From assembly GCA_025331565.1 (NCBI GenBank), contig JAFREQ010000068.1:1550001-1614000 (forward strand): DNA of 64,000 bases. The letters are read 5' to 3'. Positions 12,540-24,099 of this stretch are shown here, in pieces. The stretch is from Holacanthus passer (Eukaryota > Chordata > Actinopteri > Pomacanthidae). The translations under genes were made by a program, and so were the position numbers. Under the pieces are notes generated by a model that was given only the letters and a program-made list of their open reading frames with translations, was not told the DNA's origin and ran no database searches. How positions within the stretch are numbered: position 1 is the stretch's first letter; the number at the start of each line of letters is the position of its first letter.

Positions 12540-13480
12540 GATCGCCACTGACAGAAATCTGTGTGCCGCTGTGTTCTCGGTGTCCTGGTGGCTCATCTTT
12601 AATCCCTCTCTGTGAACCTTACAGCTCAGTGCCAACTTGACTTCTTCATCATAAGCCTATTCATGTCAATCTGACACGTAGCGCTGATGGGAACAGATCC
12701 ACTTTGCCCCTGACAGGAACAAGGGATTTTGCCATAATGAACACTCCAGTTCTTCCAGTTCCACGGTCGAGCCAATGAGTCAGGTCTGTGGGCCCATTTG
12801 AATAATGAGAATGAGACTAACTATGTGCAATAGACACAAGAATCCAATGAATGGCCTGCCAATCACTGTTACTGATTGCATGTCTATCCACTGAGGAAGA
12901 GTGTGACCATTAGACCCACTGTCAGCAACAGCGGAGAGGTTTCTGAACGCAGCCCTGTGGGTGTTATTATGGCACCTCCATTAAAATGCTTTTGTTTTCC
13001 TTCTGTTTCACCCTCCGTGTTGTAGTTTTACTTACAGTGTTATTCTCTGTCCCCGCTCTCTTCTGCTGAATATTAATGTCTCCTATGCTAATGGCCTTAC
13101 ACCGGCTGAGGTCGACCAAGCTCCTCCTCTGAATGTTAATCCGCTGCCTCATTTGCATACGCTTAAGTGTCAAATTCCCCCACAAATCATCGCAGCTGCC
13201 TCCGTACGGCGAGGCCAGCGCCCCCCGAGCGACAGCACAGAAACAATGTGGTCACACCGTATGCATAGCATCAAATCCACATCAAAGCCTGTTTAGATTG
13301 CCAGGTCACAGCGGGTTCACGTTGTGTAAAATGAAGGTAATGGGATAGCAGTCAGCCCGGTGCAGAAATACAGCCAGGCAGGTAATAAGTATGAATGGAG
13401 CAGGTAATAAGGTTGGGATAGAAACAGACCCCGTGTCATCACAGGAGCAGGACTGTTTAAGCTGCAGCACAGTTATCAGT
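12540..13480. promoter_or_regulatory. Candidate conserved non-coding block, ldb2 intron 1
   Basis: About 0.9 kb of unique sequence of balanced composition between two MITE copies. It includes TTTGAATAATGAGAATGAG, GCCAATCACTGTTACTGATT and a CpG-rich patch at 13200-13230. Short open frames here show no domain. A regulatory role is an inference from composition and position. Confidence 0.3.
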
Positions 13481-13789
13481 TCAAAGGTGAGCGCTGATCC
13501 CAGACAAACACACAGGACTTATTGTGTCGTTAGGTTTTATTCCTCCTGATTTCCATGTGCGCTCCTGAGTGCATGGCAGGTGAAAAGGTTGTTAGCGAGA
13601 ACGAACAGAAAACAGTCCTTCAGTTTGTTTTGAGGAAGCAGTTTGACCTAAAAATTAAACTATTTGTTTTCTTAATGGACCTGAAGGAGACAACATCAGA
13701 TCATATTAGATATGTTCATCTATTTGAAAGCAGAAGTCATACAGAACATCATCTGTATTAGTGTTTCAAACCACAACATCATCACTTTA

Positions 13790-14120
13790 ATGAAGCTGAA
13801 ATAATTAGTTGATGAACTGATTAGTGGAGTTAAAGAAAACTATTCTGCAACTACTTTGATAAAAGATGAATCATCATCAAAAGTCATTTTTTTAGAGAAA
13901 ATTCTCAAACATTCTCAGATTCCAGCTTCTTACTTGTGACGATTTGCTGCTTTTCACTTAATGAGACAATGAAACAGAATATCTTTGGGTTTCCGGGTGT
14001 TTGTCAGACACAACAGGCGAGTTAAAGAAGTTGTGACCTTTCACAATGAAATGTTTAATGGAGAAAATAATTTGCAGATTAATTGTTATTGAAAATAATG
14101 ATTAGTTGCAGCTCTAATAT
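13790..14120 (+). repeat. Palindromic teleost MITE, copy 5
   Basis: One of the better-preserved copies: TAGTTGATGAACTGATTAGT, TTCTCAGATTCCAGCTTCTT, GAATATCTTTGGGTTTCCGG, AATAATTTGCAGATTAATTG and the terminal TGATTAGTTGCAGCTCTAA. Confidence 0.65.
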
Positions 14121-14139
14121 CATCATCACTATGGTAAAG

Positions 14140-14395
14140 CTGAACGGATTAGTTGATTAGTCAGTCTTTGGAAAATTACTTTGCAACTACTTTAGTAATC
14201 AATTAATCATTTATATATATTTTTAAAGCTTCTCTAGGGGGAGGATTTACAGCTTTTCTCTGTTTTATATGATTGTAAAGTGAATATCTTTGGGTCAGAA
14301 AAAGAAAAATCATGGATGCAAAGACACTGGGATGATTAATTGATGAAGTAATCAACAGATCAGTAATGAAAATAATCATTAGATGCATCCCTATA
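14140..14395 (+). repeat. Palindromic teleost MITE, copy 6 (in tandem with copy 5)
   Basis: GATTAGTTGATTAGTCAGTC, GCTTTTCTCTGTTTTATATG, GTGAATATCTTTGGGTCAGA and the terminal AAAATAATCATTAGATGCAT. It has an internal deletion and lies directly after copy 5 in the same orientation. Confidence 0.6.
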
Positions 14396-14799
14396 CTGCA
14401 CTGCAGCTCTCTCCACCAACACCTCATAACTAAATGCAAACACTTGATGTCTTTTCATTCTGGGAGTCGTAGGAAACAGACATATAGATGAATGAACACC
14501 CAAAAGTAAACGACAAAACACCATAAAACGAACTCTATAAGGCACTGAACATCAACTAAATCAACTCTTAACGGTCTATAATGGCACAAGAGCACATGAG
14601 GGTGGTTAAATTAATTTCTCTGGCTTTTAAACTGATACAAGAGATAAGAGATGCTGCAAACATCCAGTCCATGCAACAAAAGCATATGTGATGAATCAAA
14701 AGAGTCAAAACAGGATAACATGTCTCCGTCTGATTCGAACAACATGTTATTTCACTCCTAGAAGATTAACTGCATACGGCTTTCACTATAGATGTCACT

Positions 14800-15240
14800 T
14801 ACACTCGTACAGACTATAACTTCCTCTGGGGGTAAGTCTCCTCCAAGTGTCAAGTCCTTGAGTCCTGCGCCTGCCAGTGTGAGCGGCAGTTGCACCACCA
14901 GCCAAGCAAATTCAAAAGCACACTCATGAATAAGACAAATGGAAGACTTTCTAACAGAGGAGCGACTTCAGTCGACTCCTTCAACACTTTCCTAAAAGGT
15001 GGTGTCATACTGGGGCTTAGTCAGTTCTCCCGTTAAGAAACGACTTGGAACAACGGGAATGCAAACTGTAGTGAGTCATTTTGCTGTGACGGCCTGCCAG
15101 CGAGCACAATGTTAAGTACGCTCGGAGCTATTCTTACCCTGAACAATGGCTGTCCTTTCACGATATTAAGCGTCTTTACTTGGGTGATAGTTCTGATAGG
15201 ACTGCTATTTGCAAGCTCGAAATGGTTTTGAGTGGATCAA
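14800..15240. promoter_or_regulatory. Candidate conserved non-coding element, ldb2 intron 1
   Basis: Unique sequence free of repeat motifs, including CTCATGAATAAGACAAATGG and CTGAACAATGGCTGTCC (a Sox-type AACAATGG). No coding frame. Confidence 0.25.
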
Positions 15241-15994
15241 CAGAATATAGCAACAAACCCAGTCAAAGAATAAGTCTCTTCACACGAAAATCAAACAGGA
15301 GAACTCTACATTATTTGTTCTTTGGATTGGTTTCATGAACTTTTGGTTTTCTACAACAACAACAGAAGCTCCTGCTCATCTAAAACACAGTCTGAATGGA
15401 TTTCTGTTCATGTTCTGTTTGCCCTGTTTAACAGCTCAAAAAACACACTTAACATTGTTCATCACCTTCATGACTTTTCCTAATTTCATGAGAAGTATGA
15501 TTTCAAACTGATGACATGTTTCATAAGTCAAAATGCTGCATTATTTCTGTGTCAGCTTTAAAACATGTGTACGATAACAAACTGCAGATTTTTTTATGTG
15601 AATTGCTTTTTGGCAAACAAAGTAAAAATATATTTGTTCATGCTTAGAACATATAAAACTTGAAATATGTTTTGTAACAACAATGCTTTGTGCTCATTTT
15701 GTTGCTGTCTTCAAATGTACAAGTCCAGACTGAGAGCAGGGGGGGGTCTGTGGGATCCCAAACAATGAGGAAGTAAAGCCAAAGTCAACAAATCACAAGG
15801 GTTAACATCATAATATATTTTCAAAACCAAGTTAGTCAAACTGATACTCGGAGCATCAGTTCACTGCCAGCACTTTCTATCAAACACAGAAGGATATGGA
15901 TCTGCAACAGCTGCTAGCAGCAAAAACCTTGATGAAATATTCAAGAAACCATCCAGCAGGACAATTCAGCTATTTTCCTCTAATGGAATCCAGA

Positions 15995-16016
15995 TTTTTT
16001 TTTTTTTTTTTTTTTT
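15995..16016 (+). repeat. Poly(T) run
   Basis: A run of 22 T residues, possibly the tail of a minus-strand retroinsertion. No body was recognised. Confidence 0.8.
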
Positions 16017-16254
16017 GTGCAGCACAAGAAACATCCCAAACTTCCTGTTTTGTAACAACACCGTCCTGACCCTGCACTGATACTGACATGGCCTCCTTTC
16101 TAAATGTGAGCTGACTTTAAAAGTCGTCTTGCAGGAGATGGACTGAGCAGCAGCTCGATGATAAAAGAAGCAGCAGAATGACCCTTCAGGCACGCATCAT
16201 CATTAAGGGACCAGCAGCTAACCTCGCTTTACAGGAAGTAAACAGCTTCACAAA

Positions 16255-16400
16255 GTCTGTTTCATGTTTCTCTCTCTTATGCAGACAATTAGACATTAAA
16301 TATGAAGCTCTTTAAGGGGAGATTACTATTCTATTCTCTGCCTCAAATATTTTCCACATGCAATAGGTTTGTGTAAATTGATGGCTACACTTTTGCATTT
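16255..16400 (+). repeat. Earlier copy of the 18.5-kb segment
   Basis: CATGTTTCTCTCTCTTATGC, AAATATGAAGCTCTTTAAGG and AATAGGTTTGTGTAAATTGA match 18508-18625 over about 140 bp in the same orientation. It lacks the two flanking units present at 18.2 and 18.7 kb, so it may be the source copy. Confidence 0.6.
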
Positions 16401-17214
16401 GTGAGGATAATTGCCATATAATTTCGTTAAAAGCCTGAACTGAGCTGTATGGCACATCTGGATGCAAACAATTTGCAAAACTCGAGGCATTTATTTCCCG
16501 CTATAAGACACTACTTCTTCCTCATTATATTCAGCACCTGCATTTTAATCAAACAATAACCACATCGCTAAAGAGGAGACATAATATACACTCGTGCCGC
16601 TGAAGAAAGAAAGAAAAAGATGAGGAGGAGAATGAAGACGCTATGAACACCAACGGGAACAAAAACCTAATTATATTATCATGCAATTATATAATTTAGT
16701 CTGAGGAGATGAAGGTAATGGTTTAAACTGATGTGTGTCTGTATGACGTGTGTTTGCGTGCTCACATCACGATACTCATCCATGTTTATTGTTTCTTTGC
16801 GCTGTACACACATATGTCTGCGTGTGTGTGTGTGCACATGCATGCGTGTGAGTTTGTGCATGTGTGTGCGTGAGTGTGCATGGTGATTGCACTTGGTGTC
16901 TGGGCATGTGTGGTACGGGAGTTGAGGTCCACTGGGGCTTGGACCACTCCGCATGAATAATGCATCAGACTGGGCCGTTGCATCTCAGCAACATTGCCTT
17001 GGTCTGCTTAAAGTTGCTCTTTGGGAAAGTCAGCATCATTGTGCAAGCTGCTGCAGTAACTCAGCTGGACCTCGGCTGTAAAACTAGATTTCACATCACA
17101 TCATTTAATTATGACATATTTATCCGAAACACCTCAGTTTTTAACGTCTCAGTGGGAATCAAATTCCAGCCTTAAAGCCTCTAACAGAAACCAGAAGTCA
17201 CATTATTGGAAAAA

Positions 17215-17592
17215 AAAAATAGCTATTTGGAGAAACAACTAGTCGCTTGGTCAATTGACAGAGAACTGAACAGCATCTATTTTGAAAAAACATTCATTTA
17301 AAGTAATTTTTAAGTAAAAAAGAGAAAATTCACTGGTTCCAGCAGCTCAGCTATTTTCTGATTATTATTTTATGTTTTCTTCTGTGATAGTAAAGTGAGT
17401 ATCTTTGGGTTTTGTCTTTTTTGCAGGTTGGGAAAAGCGAGACAGTTTTAGAGGTTTCCATGAGCTCTGGGAACTTGTGATGGGTATTTTTTGCCATTTG
17501 CTGACACTCTATAGCCCAAATGATGAGGTAATCAATTGAGAAACAATTAGTAAATTAAAGGACAATGAAGATAATCATTGATTGCAGCTCTA
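17215..17592 (+). repeat. Palindromic teleost MITE, copy 7
   Basis: GGTCAATTGACAGAGAACTG, TTCACTGGTTCCAGCAGCTC, GTGAGTATCTTTGGGTTTTG, TCTGGGAACTTGTGATGGGT and the terminal ATAATCATTGATTGCAGCTC. Confidence 0.65.
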
Positions 17593-18066
17593 ACAGTTAT
17601 AGTTGAAAAGGTGTTAGGCTGCTTAAAGAAGGCTTTTTATTGCATTTTGCTGCCATCTATTCCTCTAAAGACGCCTTCCAAGGAGAACCTGACACGTTGG
17701 ATGAACTTTTTATCTGCAGATTTACACATTTGTGCTCAACAGAACAGATGCCGAAGACAGATGCTGGCTATATAATTCACAGTGGGATCACCAAAGGTTT
17801 AGTCTGAACGACACTGAACGCCACACTCGCTGAGCGCCCAACTAGTTGAAGCATCAGGAAACCGACGTGAAATTAATTCACCCTAAAGCAATTATGTGAC
17901 AATCATCTTATTTTGCAATCAGGGTCACTTTCATTGAGAAAACTTCAGACACAGCGATGAATCGTGAATCATTATTTTTGCTTTCACAGTTACAGCACAA
18001 ACACTTCAGCAGGAAAACTCTCTGCATTCTCGCTGGGCTTCAGCTGTTGAACCAACCAAACACAGT

Positions 18067-18110
18067 ATGCAAATATGCAAAAACCAGGCAAGATGTAAAT
18101 GTATGCAAAT
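18067..18110 (+). promoter_or_regulatory. Octamer (POU-factor) motif cluster
   Basis: ATGCAAAT occurs exactly at 18067-18074 and 18103-18110, with an overlapping ATATGCAAA at 18073-18081. The last octamer is followed by the homeodomain-like GAATTAAATG. About 1.1 kb inside ldb2 intron 1. Function is inferred from motif only. Confidence 0.35.
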
Positions 18111-18179
18111 GAATTAAATGCACGTGGAAAAGGCTACTTTGCTTCAGCCTGGTTAGACTTGAATGGTCTATCAGGCGTC

Positions 18180-18960
18180 TGTTTCAGTTCCTCACTGTGT
18201 TATGTTTACATGCAACTTTCAAAAAAGTCTTAAAATCCTGCTTGAAATATCTAATCTGCTATTTTAAAAATTCACTGTGCAGCTTCACCTGATTCTTTTA
18301 TTCTAACAAGTGATGCCCACTTTAGAGGGATCACTCAACTCATATCACACTAGGTGACACTTAAGTCATGAATTTTAAACAAGCAAATTGGCCACATGAA
18401 AGCATCTCTTCCTCATATCACCTCTCTCTCACTTAGATTCCAGATTTGAGCCCTCGGAGGATGATATTTCTTGCAGCTCAGTCTGAGCCCGTTTCACCTG
18501 CTTCATGTTTCTCTGTCTTATAGACACAATTAGACTTTAAATATGAAGCTCTTTAAAGCAACTACGATCTATATTCTCTGTCTCAAATTGTCACATGCAG
18601 AAGGTTTGTGTAAATTGACGGCTGCACTCATTTTGCTTTAACACCTCAGTCACATCTTTCATGCATGTTTTTCAGCTCCTCACTGTTGTGTTTACATGCA
18701 ACTTTCTGTATTAATGCAAAAAAAGTAAAATCTTGACTGAAATACTTCCAACTGTTATTGTTTTAAATTTGCATTGCAGCTAACACCTGATTTGTTTTAT
18801 TCTATCAAGTGAGGGATCACTCAACTCATAGACAGTTAAGTTATGAATTTTAAACAAACAAATGGTCCACGTGAAAGCACCTCTCCCTCATCTCTCCCAC
18901 TTTCTCATCTGGTCCCTGAATCAGACTCCTTCCTGCAGCTCAGCCTGTTTACTTTCACCT
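18180..18960 (+). repeat. Two-unit tandem duplication of about 0.48 kb in ldb2 intron 1
   Basis: Unit 1 (about 18180-18490) and unit 2 (about 18660-18960) share, in order, TTTACATGCAACTTTC, GGGATCACTCAACTCATA, ATGAATTTTAAACAA and TTGCAGCTCAG-type sequence. The spacer between them (about 18495-18640: CATGTTTCTCTGTCTTATAG, ATATGAAGCTCTTTAAAG, AGGTTTGTGTAAATTGACGG) has its own earlier copy at about 16255-16400. The units lie 0.2-1 kb downstream of ldb2 exon 1. Confidence 0.6.
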
Positions 18961-19030
18961 CAGGAATGTTTGGCACTTTGGCATCACATCTCCTGATTGA
19001 CAGACCTTCATCCTCTCTCTCCTCACACCC

Positions 19031-19106
19031 CCTCCTCCTCCTCCTCCTCCTCCTCCTCCTCCTGCATGCACCGGACCTCCACATCCCCTCCTCCTCCTCC
19101 TCCTCC
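19031..19106 (+). repeat. (CCT)n polypyrimidine tract inside ldb2 intron 1
   Basis: Eleven CCT triplets at 19031-19063, then a second run at about 19088-19106, only 58 bp from the exon 1 splice donor. Translated on the minus strand it gives a meaningless poly-Glu tail. Confidence 0.9.
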
Positions 19107-19163
19107 CACCGGCCCCGCAGCCTGAGCCGGGACCGAGCCGCGGCTGCCCCCCGCTCCTCTCAC

Positions 19164-19295
19164 CTCCGTGCGCGCCTGCAGCCGCTTGTTCATCTCGTAG
19201 ATCCGGTACTCGGGCTGGACCATGTAGGGCGAGTGTCTCCTGTAGAAGGGTCCGAACGGGGACGAGTAGAACGGGTCGTGGGTCGGGTTGGACAT
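19164..19295 (-). CDS. ldb2: LIM domain-binding protein 2, first coding exon (partial gene)
   Basis: Seen: ATG at 19295 in a strong initiation context (GCCACCATGT), then 44 codons reading MSNPTHDPFYSSPFGPFYRR, HSPYMVQPEYRIYEMNKRLQ, ARTE, ending in phase 0 at the donor GTGAGAGG. This matches the N terminus of LDB2 (the PHDPFYSSPFGPFYRRH block and YRIYEMNKRLQ). LDB1 has a different leader and reads YRIFELNKRLQ, so ldb2 is the better call. The frame is open further upstream, but only the part from Met at 19295 is family-like. Known: LDB2 dimerises through its N-terminal half and binds LIM domains of LIM-homeodomain and LMO proteins through a C-terminal LIM-interaction domain, bridging enhancers and promoters in the nucleus. 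The dimerisation and LIM-interaction domains lie in exons outside the window. Confidence 0.93.
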
Positions 19296-19560
19296 GGTGG
19301 CTCCTGGGCGCGTTATTTCAACATCCAACGGGCACGGATGCGCACATGGGAGCGCGATGCTCTCCGAAGAGCCCCGGTGGAAGCGGCCGCTGTCGAGGCT
19401 GAGCTGCACTCTGCAAGTTGGCCTGCCTGGTTCTCTGCTATAGCGTGGAGCTGTAGAGGAGGAGGAGGAGGGGGAGGGACAGGGGAGGAGGGAGGGGGGA
19501 GCAGAATTGAAGGGGGAGGAGGGAAGTCGTTTCCTGTTCCCTCAAGACCTGCACTCAGTT
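19296..19560 (-). promoter_or_regulatory. ldb2 5' UTR and promoter region
   Basis: CpG-rich sequence runs through exon 1 to about 19430 and is followed upstream by a purine-rich tract. No convincing TATA box at a fixed distance is visible (a weak CTATAG lies near 19440). The start site is unmapped, so the limits are approximate. Confidence 0.45.
19455..19530 (+). repeat. GGA-rich purine tract upstream of ldb2 exon 1
   Basis: Near-pure purine sequence with AGGAGGAGGAGG and several G-runs, lying in the presumed ldb2 promoter. It is complementary in kind to the CCT tract at 19031-19106. Confidence 0.85.
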
Positions 19561-22500
19561 TTGCACTCTTGCAAAGTTCAAGTAAGACCTCGGCGTGCAT
19601 GTGTGTGCATGTGTGTGTTTGTGTGTTTAAAGTCATGCAATGTTTGAGAGTTTGCGTGCATTCACACTGCAGCCGTGAAAAATCACAATATTCAAGGTTC
19701 AGCATGTTTCGTAACTTAAACAAACTAGAGATTCGTTTAATTTGCAAGAATCAGATTTTCAGCACATCCGAGATTTGAATGCCAATACTGGTTGATCCAT
19801 ATTAAAATCAAGTGTTGGATTCAAGTGTGACAGTTCACACAGATGAGTTAAAATGATCTGAATACATGGGATCAATATGTTAACCCAAATAAAAATTTGT
19901 TGCATATCAGCACTATTTTGTATTCAAGCAAACTCAACATGATGACTCTTTCTTTTCGCCGCGTGTTGCTTCCAAACGCAGTTAAATCCTGAATAAAGAG
20001 GTGGGAATCCATAGCAGCTTGGGGTCGAATATCTTCACTGTTTACAGTATCAAGAGATAATAGTATTCCAGCAGCAAGCTCACTCTTCTATTGGAAACAC
20101 CAAGAGGAAGCCACCAGGTTAGCAATTGCAAGAAAAAAATTTAGTTGCTTTCATGATTGTGAAAAAAAAAAAATCAGGATAAAAACACTTTTCAGAAAGT
20201 TTGTTTTAAAAAGGAAAGAGGTTACATTTAAAACCGTCATGTTTTATGTCTGAAATTAAACATAAATTGCCGACCGACCTTGGATTTGAATGAAGCTCCG
20301 GTCTTTAGTTTTGTTAAACGCGTTCCCTCCTGAGCCACACTGCATCTAAACTCTGTGTTAAAGGTGTAAATATTCACAGTGAGAGATGATAACACGCTGA
20401 ACAGCTCGTCTGATGAGGCTGCACTCGTAAACAGTCCGTTTTATGTGTTGCATGATTTCATAATATTGTATTGATTCTGTTGCCTGCGGTCAATGCTGCT
20501 AATGACAGAATCTTAGTACCTGGCTAGTTATGCACCAAGTGGCATAATTTGTGATTAAAGGAAGGTGGGGTGAGTATTCGCTGCTTTGTCTGCTGCAGCG
20601 ATGATCCACAATCCACAATGTTCCTCTGAATGTATTTAAAACCTGAGAGATTTTTCATTTAGTTCAACATCTGCACAGAGGTTGTTAGAACCACTAGATC
20701 AGGGTAAAGCCACTATGTGTAAGATTTGAAAATGTCAGATTTTAGCGTCATGCAGCGGTAGCATCAAAAAAGACATGGTGTCACCGCAACAAGCAAAGTA
20801 TAACATGAGAAGTAAACCGTAGTGTTTGCATGTTGATGTCACCATGATTAACCTGTTTCGGGGGCCTTGGGGCAAATATTTGCTGTTGGGCTGCTACAAC
20901 CCCCCGACCTGCCACCCTATGTGCAATGTGTATATGTATGCTGCAATAATACTTAACACATGCAAGTTTGTGGTTATTTCCTTAAACACAGCTTTATTAG
21001 GAATATGCACCATATGTGTACAATAAAAACTAAACCTATAGCAGATAATGCAGGACCAGTCTGAGCTCATGTTGTACTTCAGTCGTTAAATTTTCCTAAC
21101 AAATTTTCAATTAATCAAATTACCAAAACCAAATGAGGGGCAGTGAATGTGGGTCTGCTGGCTCCCTGAGGCAGATGCCCTCTTTGCCCAGTTTGTAATC
21201 CAGCCTTGCTTCACCCACTGTTCAGTAGATCTTAGTACCTTTTGCACAATGAGTGAAGTGATTTCCACCAACCTGCTTTGGCTGATCACGCAAAGTAAAG
21301 AGCGCCACCTACAGAAACATGCAGCCAAAGATTTGCTTTCCCCACAGTTTGATTGGCAGGTGATCTCTGGGAAGTGCAGGACAATATGTATGTTTTCAAA
21401 GAGAAAGATAATCAACTGCAACCATTGGATAAACAGTTCCCTGACGTGCCATGTCTACTTTCTACTTCTCTTCCAGTTTGTGGCTTCCTACATTTCCCAG
21501 AATGCCTTAGTGAACTTGTTGTATCCACCTGTGTGTTTCTTTGTTTGTCCTGTATGTTTAATTCTAATGATGCATCAACAATAGTTCATGATTAATTTAG
21601 ATTTGATTTTATTGCTTACATACTTAAATAAACATGAACACATTTTTAAAACATGTATTAATAAAAAATAATGGAATTAATACAAATGAGTAAAAGATCA
21701 GAATATATCTGTTTCTGAACACACTTGTGTCCTCAGTTTGCATATTATGACACATGGACCTGCGTGCATGGTAATAACTCAGACTGGTTCAAATTTATTT
21801 CCACGATTTTACACCATGTTCCATGCAACACATGTCAATAACATCATTTACTGTGACAGCATGTGTCACTAACATGTTGAATTTCCAAACCAGACACACC
21901 AGAGTGCATTGAAAATCTTTTTTTGGCACACCGATTAAGATTTCCTCCATGTTCTCCTCCGTGACAGATTAGGCCTGGGCTGCAAAGTAGCCACAAGAAT
22001 CTAAAAATAAACAGACACTCAGACCAGCCGTAACGTTGCAACCGAATCTCACATTAACTGCCCGCACTGGGAATTAATGAACAGCATTTATGAAGTCTGA
22101 CTTTTAATCCAAAATGGCTGAATGGGGAGAGGCAGTCTGAATCGAGTGAGATAAAAGTTGTAATCCAAATGCCTCAGGCATCCGGTCGGGTAATTAAAAA
22201 AAAAGTTTGAAAAATCTATTAATAAACCTTTAATTAAAAACTACATTTTTAATATCTCAAGACCTTTTCAATTGACATTTCTAACAGGATTTGGTTGCTC
22301 GCCTAAAGCGCTTACCACTCGAGTGTGGCTGCAATACAGTACATTGAAGTGAACAGCTCGTTTAACAGATTTCAATATAAATTTGGTTGTATTGTACAGA
22401 GGATGGTAAACAGGACCTGTATGCGAGGTTAGGCTCTCCGCTGATTTGTGTGTTGAGTGTTTCTCTGTGAACAGACTCACAGGAAGGTTTTATTTTTTCA

Positions 22501-22699
22501 GCTCGCAGTGGTTTTGCTCACAGATGTTCTATATTGAAAACACACAAAAATGCAAAATAGCCGCATTCCGAACTTGCATTTAAAATCAAATCAAATTTAG
22601 ATTAACTGCTTCACCATGAAGGTCAAAGTTAAAGTCATTGTCATGCGACAACAGTGTGATATTAAAATTAAACCCACTGATCACTTGGAACATTTATTA

Positions 22700-23300
22700 A
22701 AGGATAGAGCTGGTGAAACTGAATGAAAAAGACCAAAACCAACAAAGAATTGATCCAACTAACAAACTGTCTGTCTGTCCATCCATCCATGATGTATCTC
22801 ATTCCTCTGTGCCATAGAGCTCCATTGTTGTCATTAAAAAGATGTAAATGAGCCACTGGTTATGTGCTGGCAGATACATTCCTGCATCAATATGAACATG
22901 GACATTGTAGTTTATTTTGACTCAGTCTCACATACACTGACCTGCTGCCTTAAGCACTCGCGAGAGCACCGAATGTGTATTAATCCGCAGCTAAAAATAG
23001 TCCTCAACAAATGCACAAATGCATTCTCATTTGAATATTATATCCCACAGTGCTCAGCTGTTTTAGGAGGTCATTTACTCAGGTTTTTAAAATAAAGCTA
23101 TATATGTACATATGTTTTAAAGAGTCATGTCTTCAGTAGGAACCAATGATCTTGGTGCTACCGATATGATAAGTTCTGAAGTATTTAAAGACAAACAAAC
23201 ACATTGTTGTTTTGTCATGGGATTTGATAACAATAAGAAAAATATAGAATAACATCAGCTTTATCCTTTAAATGTTTTTAGGATTAACCACATGAAGCAT
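22700..23300 (+). repeat. Dispersed repeat family X, copy 1
   Basis: Carries AAAACCAACAAAGAATTGAT, CCTCTGTGCCATAGAGCTCC, then CTTCAGTAGGAACCAATG and TCATGGGATTTGATAACAAT. Two other copies (34430-34790, 46925-47230) carry parts of the same order. No coding capacity; looks like an old non-autonomous element. Confidence 0.5.
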
Positions 23301-24099
23301 TTCTTGGTTTTGGAGGCAAAGTTTGAAAGATTTTGCTGACAACATACATGTTTGAATCTTGTGATCATTTATTAATCAAAACTGCTCTGATTCTGACTGA
23401 GTCCCAACTTTATACCTCATCAGTCATCAGTCAGGTATTTCTCTTATAATGCTTAGAACAAGTACACATCATAGTCCATCATGTTGAATACTCCACTATC
23501 TTACGATGCTGCTCAGCCAATTAAAGCTGTTTCACATGTTAATCACTGATGATCTTTTACTGACCTGACCAGAATGATCATTTCCACTCTGGGGCTTGAG
23601 ACTGTTTTCTGTTCTGACCTTCATCTCTGCATTTCTGCTTCTTTTTTTTTTTTCTTGTTGCAGAAGTTTTAGTCGACTAAATAGCAAAATTAGTGTGAGG
23701 AAGTCTTTTATTTTGAAGCTGTTAATTAGCTTAACTCCTGTCTGTGCTCTCTTTGTGGAGGAGGGCTTCTCCCAGCTCAACAGATGAAAATGTTCCTGAT
23801 GTTTTACTTCAGAATCCTCGACTCTGTTTTCCATACTTTTGTGTATTTATGTTTTATTCCCGTTCGTGCTGCGCTTTTTCATCCTCAGGGACAACGGCGT
23901 TGAACTGGACTGAATTGAACTGAAAAGGAAACCAAATGCACCTTGAGAGTTTGTAGTGTCGTATCCTGCGCGTGTTTGCAGAACGTTTGTCGAGGCTCGA
24001 CCATTTGTTAAATGCAGAAAATGCATCAAGGATGAAGGAGAGGTGCTTTTAGTTGTTAACCAGCAAGGTGAGGGAGACAAAACACTTGTGGATGAGAAT

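Larger units (their letters stand above)
1..19163 (-). other. ldb2 intron 1 (5' part, continues off the left edge)
   Basis: No later ldb2 exon was recognised here. In particular I searched the minus strand for the start of the next exon (family sequence DNLWWDAF and FATEFFEDD) and found none. LDB2 introns are very long in other vertebrates, which fits. The interval is AT-rich, with mobile-element remnants and several unique GC-richer islands listed separately. Segments not listed hold only unremarkable AT-rich sequence. Confidence 0.75.

Noticed and set aside
19296..19409. N-terminal extension of ldb2 upstream of the Met at 19295
   Set aside because: The frame is open, but the extension has no resemblance to LDB2, and the Met at 19295 has the better initiation context and matches the family start.
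18843..19778. 311-residue plus-strand open frame
   Set aside because: It is antisense to ldb2 exon 1 and runs through CCT and GGA triplet tracts, which keep frames open. No homology.
21147..21584. 145-residue plus-strand open frame
   Set aside because: No recognised domain, and it overlaps sequence of dispersed-repeat character (AGAGCGCCACCTACAG). Not supportable as a gene.
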